A DNA stretch of 64,000 nt from Candidatus Opimibacter skivensis. GTDB taxonomy: Bacteria; Bacteroidota; Bacteroidia; Chitinophagales; Saprospiraceae. The DNA lies in the NCBI GenBank assembly GCA_016721905.1, contig JADKHH010000004.1, positions 124,001-188,000 of the forward strand. Reading direction: 5' to 3'. Below are positions 1 through 7,041 of this stretch, piece by piece. The translations under genes and the position numbers were made by a program. The stretch's first letter is position 1, and each line of letters starts with the position of its first letter. The notes below the pieces were generated by a model. The model was not told the DNA's origin. It searched no databases and was given only the letters and a program-made list of their open reading frames with translations.

Positions 1-358
1 GATTTGAAATGGAAACCCCCCTGAATGTTTTTATATCCGTGTACTGCGCAGCAAGCGGCGCCTCCATCATATCATACTGCACGATGCGAAACATATCTGC
101 TGATCCATCCGCCAGACCAACCGTAATAATCGTATTGCTCGACATCAGTGACTGTGCATATTCGTAAGGTGCGGACCAAAGTTTGGTTTTCATCAACTGG
201 TAGTCCATCTGATAGATCACACACTCCTGGGGGATGATATCCCGCTTACCCATGGGGAGGATGTTTTGCGGATCAACAGGAGACCATGACTGGGCAAACG
301 AATGGCTTGCACAGAGAAAGAAGATGATGGGCATCATCCGGTGAGGGTAGCTTCTCAT
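1..358 (-). CDS. N-terminus of a secreted reprolysin-like (M12B) zinc metalloprotease, cut by the window edge
   Basis: The reading frame opens at the ATG at 358-356 and runs off the window start, so only about 119 residues are visible. It begins with a Sec signal peptide (MRSYPHRMMPIIFFLCASHSFA, cleaved before QSWSPV). The following text, with YQMDYQLMKTKLWSAP, then an IITVGLADGSADMFRIV stretch and LAAQYTDIKTFRG, resembles the propeptide-like N-terminus of Bacteroidota reprolysin-type metalloproteases. The catalytic HExxH region is not in the window, so the family call rests on that N-terminal similarity as I remember it. Confidence 0.55.
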   Translation of the reverse strand, partial: MRSYPHRMMPIIFFLCASHSFAQSWSPVDPQNILPMGKRDIIPQECVIYQMDYQLMKTKLWSAPYEYAQSLMSSNTIITVGLADGSADMFRIVQYDMMEAPLAAQYTDIKTFRGVSISN

Positions 359-466
359 ATGTATAAATTCTGTAACCTAAAAAATACTAGCTATCAGATA
401 GATACAAATCTAAGCTCTTATTTTGAACTATACAAGGGGAACTTCCCGGCTGGCGGCAAAAAAGCA

Positions 467-541
467 AAAGGAGTACGGCCAGAAAAAAAGGTACGGACAG
501 GACGCGTCCTGTCCGTACCTTTTTTCTGGCCGTACTCCTTT
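467..541. terminator. Very long near-perfect palindrome between two minus-strand genes
   Basis: A stem of about 37 bp is centred on GACGCGTC (501-508). Every base pairs outward to 467/541 except one bulged A in the left A-run (483). A6/T6 tracts sit inside the stem, so either strand could end transcription here. It lies just after the stop of the minus-strand esterase gene (556) and before the protease gene, so it most likely terminates esterase transcripts. It is much longer than an ordinary intrinsic terminator. Confidence 0.6.
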
Positions 542-555
542 GTGTGCCTTATTTT

Positions 556-1287
556 TTAAAACCTGGTCGCCAGGTAATGCGGCAGCATGGCCCGCCAGGT
601 AGGCCAGTCATGGCGCATATCCGGTCCCCAGACATCTAGCTCATGAGGTATACCCTTGTGGGACAATAGGTTAGAAAAATTTCTGGAAGCACTCGGGCTT
701 TCATAATCGCCAGATCCGGTGAGGATATGCACATGATTAGATCTACGGAGCATCGGGAGGAAATAGTCATCATCCAGCTTTTCGAGGTAGTGCATCGGGC
801 TGTTGAAGTACACGTCTTCATCAAAATACCCGTCTGTATAGGATGTCAGGTCATAGACCCCGCTCATGGCAATCGTGCCCGCAAACAGGTCTGGCCTTCT
901 GAAGTACATATTGGCGGCATGCAATGCTCCAAGTGATGCACCACAGGTGATAATTCCTGTTTCTTCACTAGTGTTGTGCTTGATATACGGCACGACCTCT
1001 TTGGTCACATAGTTGTTAAATTGCTGGTGCCGGATCGACTTATGCCGGGGATGCATCTTGCTGTTGAGCCAACTCTCTGAGTTGATGCTGTTGATGGAGA
1101 ACACCTTGACCTTACCGGCTTCAATGTGAGGCTGGATCACATCCAGCAGCAGGAATCGCTCATATTCGAGGTAGTCCGCTGCGGCAGTCGGGATCAGTAA
1201 AAGGGCCGGCCCGAAGTGGCCATACATGGCGATTTCCATGTTCTTATTCAACGAGGGGCTGTACCAGGAATCAAGTATTCTGTTCAT
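556..1287 (-). CDS. Esterase family (PF00756-like) alpha/beta hydrolase
   Basis: This 243-residue protein has no signal peptide. The nucleophile elbow is GASLGA at about residues 117-122 (serine nucleophile), and a late HDW motif near residue 227 can supply the catalytic histidine. The overall layout (PTAAADYLEYERF early, HQQFNNYVTKEVVPYI before the elbow, FAGTIAMSGVYD after it) matches the putative esterase/esterase D-like family, which hydrolyses acyl esters; the substrate cannot be told. It stands alone on the minus strand with the long palindrome directly after its stop. The start is ATG; no alternative upstream start is needed. Confidence 0.8.
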   Translation of the reverse strand: MNRILDSWYSPSLNKNMEIAMYGHFGPALLLIPTAAADYLEYERFLLLDVIQPHIEAGKVKVFSINSINSESWLNSKMHPRHKSIRHQQFNNYVTKEVVPYIKHNTSEETGIITCGASLGALHAANMYFRRPDLFAGTIAMSGVYDLTSYTDGYFDEDVYFNSPMHYLEKLDDDYFLPMLRRSNHVHILTGSGDYESPSASRNFSNLLSHKGIPHELDVWGPDMRHDWPTWRAMLPHYLATRF

Positions 1288-1741
1288 ACGTAGTTGGTCA
1301 TGATTGAAGGGTCTAAGATGTGTAAAATAATTGACATAGCAGGGTTGTAATTGGCCCCGCTATTTGTGTTTTTTATTTGAATTAACCGGTCGTTGGTTAC
1401 GACGATTTACCGTGATTCCCTGCTGGTAACCACATTATCGGTTCATGTTACCACGGTCTGTAAGGGTGCTCATGTTGCCGTTAAGGCTTAAAATGTGTAT
1501 ATTGAGCAAAGGCCTAAACAATTGACACCTTCTCCTCGCAGCCATTTGGTGTTTTCTCATAGTTAAAACAGGTCTTTTTACAAGTGATTTGGAGTGGTTT
1601 TGCAATCTGCTCTTGTCTGGCAACGTTTAGCACAACCGACCTCCCGGCTGCTGATTAGTAACAATTTAGATGAACACCCGTTTCTAATAGTACCCTGAAA
1701 TTCTTTTAAAGGCATTTTACAATGTCTCAGAAATACCAACT
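1288..1741. other. 454-bp divergent intergenic region
   Basis: This stretch separates the minus-strand esterase from the plus-strand DUF748 gene and should hold both promoters. I see no convincing gene in it. The one visible structure is a hairpin at 1336-1363 (9-bp stem with one mismatch, arms ATAGCAGGG and CCCCGCTAT) followed by a T-rich tail, which would work as a terminator on the plus strand, although no plus-strand gene precedes it. Confidence 0.4.
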
Positions 1742-2938
1742 ATGAATTTAATAAATCCATCATCCACGTCTCCTTCAAAGCAATCTAAAAGAAAACGCCT
1801 GTTGCGAATCGGCTTGGGGGTTTTAATACTTCTCATCATCCTTCGTATTGCCCTCCCCTATATTGTTTTAAATTTTATCAACAATCAGCTGTCCAACATC
1901 AATGGGTATTATGGCCATGTTGATGATCTCGATATTTCACTCTATCGGGGTGCATATATCGTCAAGGATATTTATATCGACATCGTTGATACGACGACGC
2001 AAAAGCAACTACCCTTTTTCTCTGCAGACAATATTGATATCTCCATTGAATGGAAGTCCCTGTTAAAAGGTCAGATTGTAAGTGAGCTTGAATGCCATAC
2101 TGCGCTGCTGCGTTTTACAAACAATGCTTCGGAACCCGAACAACTTGAAAATGATTCAAATGATTTTCGATTGATGCTCAGGACGTTTACCCCACTCAAG
2201 GTCAATCGTTTTGAAGTGTTCAATGGTAAAATTCAATACCTGGATCCGGTAGCCTCTCCACCCGTTGATATCTTTCTTGACAACACACACATCCTGGCCA
2301 GTAATCTCTCTAATGTTGAAGACACAACACTGCTTCCCGCAACGGTGATAGCTACTGCTGATATCTATGAAGGAAAAATGAACTTCAATATGCGGATCAA
2401 TGCACTGGCCAACGATCCAACGTATGATCTGAACGCCGAAATCAAGAACGCAAACCTTGTGAAACTGAACGCCTTCTTTAAGGCCTACGGAGACTTTGAT
2501 ATCAACAAGGGTATGTTGGATGTATATCTTGAGTTGGCCGCTAAAGACAGAAAGTATATCGGCTATGTAAAACCTGTCATCAAGGACCTGGATGTAGTAG
2601 GTCCGGAAGACCGAAAGGATAGTGTCCTCCGAAAATTGTGGGAAGGGATCGTAGGGGTTGCAGGTGATATAGCCGAAAATCCAAAAACGGATCAGATCGC
2701 GACCAAGGTGCCTATTGCCGGAGAGTTTGGCGAAAGGACGATCGGCATCTGGTATGCTGTTTTGTCCACGGTCCGAAATGCATTTATCCAGGCCATCTAT
2801 CCTACATTGGATCACCAGGTCAACATCGGATTAGTAAAGGCCGTCGATGATAAAGAAGGAAAGAAAGGCGGTTTGTTTAAGAAGGTTTTTAATGATCCGC
2901 TGAAGAAGGAAGAGAAGAAAAAGGAGAAAAAGGATTAA
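1742..2938 (+). CDS. DUF748 / AsmA-like membrane-anchored protein
   Basis: This 398-residue protein has a basic N-terminus (KQSKRKRLLR) and one membrane helix at about residues 22-44, followed by a large extracytoplasmic domain. The segment after the helix (NQLSNINGYYGHVDDLDISLYRGAYIV, then SADNIDISIEWKSLLKGQIV) is typical of DUF748 proteins, relatives of AsmA that are thought to act in envelope lipid transport or assembly. The C-terminus is a lysine/glutamate-rich tail. It stands alone in front of the YihY gene. The family is clear to me; the function is inferred only from the wider AsmA group. Confidence 0.75.
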   Translation: MNLINPSSTSPSKQSKRKRLLRIGLGVLILLIILRIALPYIVLNFINNQLSNINGYYGHVDDLDISLYRGAYIVKDIYIDIVDTTTQKQLPFFSADNIDISIEWKSLLKGQIVSELECHTALLRFTNNASEPEQLENDSNDFRLMLRTFTPLKVNRFEVFNGKIQYLDPVASPPVDIFLDNTHILASNLSNVEDTTLLPATVIATADIYEGKMNFNMRINALANDPTYDLNAEIKNANLVKLNAFFKAYGDFDINKGMLDVYLELAAKDRKYIGYVKPVIKDLDVVGPEDRKDSVLRKLWEGIVGVAGDIAENPKTDQIATKVPIAGEFGERTIGIWYAVLSTVRNAFIQAIYPTLDHQVNIGLVKAVDDKEGKKGGLFKKVFNDPLKKEEKKKEKKD

Positions 2939-2972
2939 TGCAATGACCTCTCTAACAACATAAATAAATGTA

Positions 2973-3873
2973 ATGCCTCTAAAATTGAAAAACACGACGA
3001 CGGTTCTCAAAAAAGCCTTTTACGAACTGGTTGTCCAGAGATCCCTTTAAGGAGAGTTCGGTCATTGCGTATACAGCGATTTTCTCCTTACCTGGTTTGT
3101 TGGTTGTCGTCGTAACCCTGTCTGCCTATTTCTTTGGACCCGATCTGGTCACTAGTCATATTCACCAAAATATCGCAAGTGTGATGGGGATAGAGACTGC
3201 GGACCAGATTCGTGAAATGATCCTTTTTTCGATGCGCAGCAAGGATTCTTTGTCGGCTACTATACTAGGATTGGTGACTATGCTGATTGGTGCTACCGGA
3301 GTATTTGTTCAACTTCAAAAAACCCTCAACATCATTTGGGAGGTAGAAACCAAGACTGAAAAATCTGGTATCTGGAAATTAATCCAGCTGCGCTTGTTTT
3401 CATTTGGCATGATCCTCTCCATTGCATTTGTGTTGCTGATCTCTCTGGTTATCTCTTCCTTCCTCGCCGCTTCCGGAGATTGGATCCTGCGACATTGGGG
3501 CTCTACGATGGTCTGGCTTTTTAATATTCTCAACTTTGCGTTCTCGTTCACTTTTATCTCTATGCTTTTTGCAGCCATGTTTAAGATCATTCCGGATGCG
3601 GATATCCAATGGCGTTTTGTCTGGCTCGGTTCCTTCCTCACCACCTTGTTGTTTATGATCGGTAAGTCATTACTTGGATTCTATTTTGGCACGACTGAAC
3701 CCGGATCAGGTTATGGTACCGCAGGTTCTGTTATTTTAATTCTTCTATGGACATCCTATTCCTCCCTGATTTTCTTCTATGGCGCCGAATTCACAAAAGC
3801 GTATTCCCTTCAGTATTATGGCACTGTTCCCGCCAATGAAGTAGCAGTGAAAAAACTTGGCAGACAAGTGTAA
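2973..3873 (+). CDS. YihY/BrkB-family inner-membrane protein with an N-terminal frameshift
   Basis: From about 3031 the frame encodes a six-helix YihY protein (virulence factor BrkB family), with SRDPFKES, then YTAIFSLPGLLVVVV, and later the EFTKAY motif near the C-terminus. The only possible start in that frame is a TTG at 3031, which cuts off the usual N-terminal stretch. The expected N-terminus (ATG at 2973, MPLKLKNTTTVLKKAFYE) is present but one frame off; removing one base near 3027 joins FYE to WLSRDPFKES. I therefore annotate from 2973 with a +1 indel. It may be a sequencing or assembly error or a real mutation. The role of this family in the cell is poorly defined. Confidence 0.75.
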
Positions 3874-4041
3874 GAGAGTGAGAGAGTGAGAGAGTAAGAG
3901 GTAGTGTTGATAGTAAATATGTTGAGACTCGATAAATCGCCTCTCAACATATTTACTATCACATAAGTCACTACTTTTGCCCACAGAAAATAATCTATCA
4001 ACAAAAACACACACCACTCTCTTACTCTCTCACTCTCTTAC
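3868..4041. repeat. Nested inverted repeat between yihY and thrB
   Basis: An outer pair of GAGAGTGA-type purine repeats (3868-3896) faces its complement (4014-4041) with about one mismatch in 27 positions. Inside lies a perfect 20-bp stem (3908-3927 with 3942-3961, arm TGATAGTAAATATGTTGAGA) with a 14-nt loop. The right outer arm ends six bases before the thrB ATG. Confidence 0.7.
3972..3979 (+). promoter_or_regulatory. Bacteroidota -7 box for thrB
   Basis: TACTTTTG matches the TAnnTTTG -7 consensus and lies 67 nt before the thrB start. No clear TTG -33 element is present. If used, the transcript would carry only the right arm of the outer inverted repeat. Confidence 0.4.
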
Positions 4042-4046
4042 ACTGC

Positions 4047-4979
4047 ATGAAATCCGGACTCAAAGTCATCGCTCCAGCTTCTGTCTCTAATCTCGCTTGT
4101 GGTTTTGATACACTGGGGATGGCGATTGATATTCCTTCGGATGAAATGATAGGCAAGTGGGTAGATACGCCAGGTGTGCATATCATAGAAATTACCGGTA
4201 AGAAAAAAGACATACCACTAGCCGCTGATCACAATATTGCAGGCATCACAGCTACTGCTTTATTGAAACATCTTGGTGAAGACGGCAGAGGACTTGAATT
4301 AAGAATTCACAAACACATTCCGGGAGGAAGTGGTCTTGGAAGTAGTGCTTCCAGTGCAACGGCTGCGGCTGTGTTGGTCAATGAACTGCTCAACCGGCCT
4401 TTAGAAAAACGGGATCTTATTCGTTTTGCGCTTGATGGCGAGATGGTGGCCAGCGGATCAAGACATGGTGATAATGTAGTGCCCGCTATGATTGGTGGCC
4501 TGATCCTTATCAGGGATATACTCACTTATGATTATCATCGCATCTATACGCCTCGCGGATTGTTCATGGCCGTTCTACTTCCAGAGATTTCAATCTCTAC
4601 CCGCACAGCGCGACAGATTCTTAGGCCTGATGTGCCGCTGCAATCCATGGTCAAGCAGGGCGCTAATCTTGGGTCGTTTGTCATCGGCATGCACAATACC
4701 GATCTTGAGCTTGTCAGACGCTCGTTGGAAGATCTTGTCATCGAGCCACAACGCAAGCATTTAATTCCTCACTTTGACAACATCCAGGAAACGGCACTAG
4801 AGATGGGTGCGTTAGGCTGCAGCATCAGTGGAGCGGGGCCTGCTATCTTTGCATTGTGCCAGGAAAAATTGCAGGCAACAGATATTGCCGCTGCCATGCA
4901 GAAAGTATATGATGATCACAAACTACCCGCCAGGAGTTTTGTTGGAGGCATCCATCAGGAAGGAACTGTGTTGAAATAA
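4047..4979 (+). CDS. thrB: Homoserine kinase
   Basis: This 310-residue GHMP-family kinase phosphorylates L-homoserine with ATP in threonine synthesis, in the cytoplasm. The N-terminal APASVSNLACGFDTLG and the ATP-binding loop PGGSGLGSSASSATAA (residues about 91-106) are diagnostic. The C-terminal GCSISGAGPAIFAL is the conserved GHMP C-domain motif. Length is normal for ThrB. In many Bacteroidota thrB sits in a thrABC operon; here it stands alone, with no aspartokinase or threonine synthase gene beside it. The start ATG follows directly after an inverted-repeat arm. Confidence 0.95.
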   Translation: MKSGLKVIAPASVSNLACGFDTLGMAIDIPSDEMIGKWVDTPGVHIIEITGKKKDIPLAADHNIAGITATALLKHLGEDGRGLELRIHKHIPGGSGLGSSASSATAAAVLVNELLNRPLEKRDLIRFALDGEMVASGSRHGDNVVPAMIGGLILIRDILTYDYHRIYTPRGLFMAVLLPEISISTRTARQILRPDVPLQSMVKQGANLGSFVIGMHNTDLELVRRSLEDLVIEPQRKHLIPHFDNIQETALEMGALGCSISGAGPAIFALCQEKLQATDIAAAMQKVYDDHKLPARSFVGGIHQEGTVLK

Positions 4980-5063
4980 ACATCAGTAGCCCGGATGATA
5001 TACCCGAGCTACTGACGACTTCGACAGGACATAGCATCCGTCTTCAGTTAGATTGAACAGTGT

Positions 5064-5962
5064 TTATTTTGCGGACTCAGCGGGAGGCAGTGATTGAATG
5101 TATGTGAACAATGCTTCTATCTCCACATCATTTAATGCCCCAATACCGGCAAAAGGCATAAACTTCCCATCCAACATTTTCCCCTCAGGTGTCACTCCTG
5201 TCCGGAAGATTTGTTTAAACTGCTCCTTGGACCATTTACCTGTATTTCCGCTTTTAGAAATATTGGGCACCGGCGGAGAAACCGGATCAGGTGATTTGCC
5301 GCCGCCAAGGTTTTGGCCATGACAGGTAAAACAACCTCCAAACTTGCTACATAGTGACCATATTCCGGGGTGTCTGCCATAGGTGGTGCAACGACCTTGC
5401 TTGCTTTTTTATGGTCTATCATGTTGTACGGAAATAACTCTCCAAACAATCCGGCACCGGCCATCACTTGTGCGGTATAGTTGAATTTCCTGGGAGCAAA
5501 CTTTCGTTCAATCGCCGGCAGGGTTTTGACATAAGCAATAAGGCAACCCAAATCCTCATCACTGAGATGTGAATAAGAATCCGAAGGCATCACCATCAAT
5601 GCATTTCCCTTTTTATTCAATCCATGGCGCAGGGCCCGTATAAAATCCAGATCTGTATATCCTTCTGTTTCGCTTCCTTTGGCCCGGGTCAGGTTGGAAG
5701 ATGGTAGTGTCCCAATAGTCGGGTCATCAAAAAAAACCTTTCCCGCCAGATCTACATCATGACAATTGCGGCAAGACACAGATAATTGACGACCACGCTC
5801 CAGGCTTGCAGAATCGGAAGGGATATTGATCGATGCTACATCCACTTCGTAGACCTTGTCAAACTCCTTCAGAAAACTTCTCGACAATACCCAGGACACC
5901 AGCAACAGGACCGCTACAAGACTGAGCACAATGATCCCGATCCATTTTAATATTCGCTTCAT
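5064..5962 (-). pseudogene. Membrane-anchored dihaem cytochrome c, frame-disrupted near the second haem
   Basis: The frame starts at ATG 5962-5960 with MKRILKWIGIIVLSLVAVLL, an N-terminal membrane helix. A first haem site, CRNCH, follows, and later the helix LGCLIAYVKTLP of a class I cytochrome c domain. After PEYGHYV the frame is lost at about 5350. The other frame continues as SKFGGCFTCHGQNLGGG, with the second CxxCH, and ends FTYIQSLPPAESAK, a normal c-domain C-terminus. One missing base restores a 300-residue dihaem protein. It could be a recent pseudogene or an indel error. Such proteins usually pass electrons between periplasmic donors and oxidases. It lies downstream of the NTF2-like gene on the same strand. 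Confidence 0.75.
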
Positions 5963-6003
5963 GGTAATTCGTATTTGAGTGAGAATAATAAATATGAATG
6001 CGG

Positions 6004-6897
6004 TTATTGGCCTCCTGCCATGGAAGGCATAGATTGTACCGGGGTGATTTGGCAGGACTCCGCTAACCACTGACCACTGGCCTTTGTCAACAACAACATT
6101 ATTGCGTTTTTATCCTCTTTCTTCTCTCCGTTTTCGTTGTAGGGTGTCACATCTGTCCAGGAATAGACTGCGTGTGTTGGATCAAGTAGCCGGAAGTTTG
6201 GATCTTTTACAGACGCCTTATTGTTTTTGAAAAACTCGCCAAAAGGAGAAGCAAATAATTCAGCATGGGTCTGTTCTATCGCCTGCTGCCCATTGAGCTT
6301 GAATCCATAAGGCGTGATGAAGTCTGCGTGCTCGGTAAAAAGAGAAGCAAATCCTTTCGCGTCAAGTGTTTCAAAACAACCATTGGCTTTGGCTACAAGT
6401 GCCTCTATCGTTTTCTTTTCTTCTTCATAAGGCATCGGCATGGGCGCTTTTGGGGTGAGCTGTGAAAACTCAATCAGCCAGGTATTATCTGATTTACGCA
6501 CCAGCCCTGAACTGGTATGATTGCCCTTGATGACTTGTCCCATGACATGCACTTCATCATCCGTATCCCAGGTGAGAAAGGCGAGTTCGGGTGTCACCAT
6601 CCGCCAGGAGGTCAGTTTGTATCTGAATACAGGTGGGGCATCCATCATTTGTGCAAAGGCCTTGTAATTAGCTTCAATAGCGGCCAGCCCATTGGTCACA
6701 CTTCCATCAGGACCAATTTCTACACATGCCGGTGCATAGTATGGCTTGATGCCTTCGAAGCCGCCGCGTTCAAATGCACCATAAACCTCCGCCAGGTATT
6801 TTTCAAATGTCACCTGATTTGGCTTTTGCGCTGAAAGGCCGAGGGTCAGGATAAGCCCCAGGAAAAGGAATGTGGTTTTGGAAAAAGCATTTTTCAT
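6004..6897 (-). CDS. Secreted protein with two NTF2-like (SnoaL/DUF4440) domains
   Basis: This 297-residue protein has a signal peptide (MKNAFSKTTFLFLGLILTLGLSA). Two NTF2-like halves follow: residues about 28-145 (FEKYLAEVYGAFERGGFEGIKPYYAP, then LAFLTWDTDDEVHVMG) and about 155-285 (VAKANGCFETLDAKGFASLFTEHADFITPYGF, then WLAESCQITPVQ). Both halves have the calcium/calmodulin-like DUF4440 pattern. Such domains bind small ligands or catalyse diverse reactions, so no reaction can be assigned. It precedes the frame-broken dihaem cytochrome on the same strand by 41 bp, so the two may be cotranscribed. Confidence 0.7.
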   Translation of the reverse strand: MKNAFSKTTFLFLGLILTLGLSAQKPNQVTFEKYLAEVYGAFERGGFEGIKPYYAPACVEIGPDGSVTNGLAAIEANYKAFAQMMDAPPVFRYKLTSWRMVTPELAFLTWDTDDEVHVMGQVIKGNHTSSGLVRKSDNTWLIEFSQLTPKAPMPMPYEEEKKTIEALVAKANGCFETLDAKGFASLFTEHADFITPYGFKLNGQQAIEQTHAELFASPFGEFFKNNKASVKDPNFRLLDPTHAVYSWTDVTPYNENGEKKEDKNAIMLLLTKASGQWLAESCQITPVQSMPSMAGGQ

Positions 6898-7041
6898 TTT
6901 TTAATGATTTTGTTAGTTAAGAATTCGGTTACTGCTTCCTGTCGAAGCACGGGGCAAAAATGTCCCTACCGCCTTCCCAACGTGTATCAAAACCGTCGCA
7001 AAGGATATCAATTTGGTAGCATCAATCTAACGTGCTGAATT

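Noticed and set aside
1336..1372. Hairpin with T-rich tail in the divergent region before the DUF748 gene
   Set aside because: It looks like a plus-strand terminator but no plus-strand gene precedes it and the stem has a mismatch, so I mention it only within the intergenic entry.
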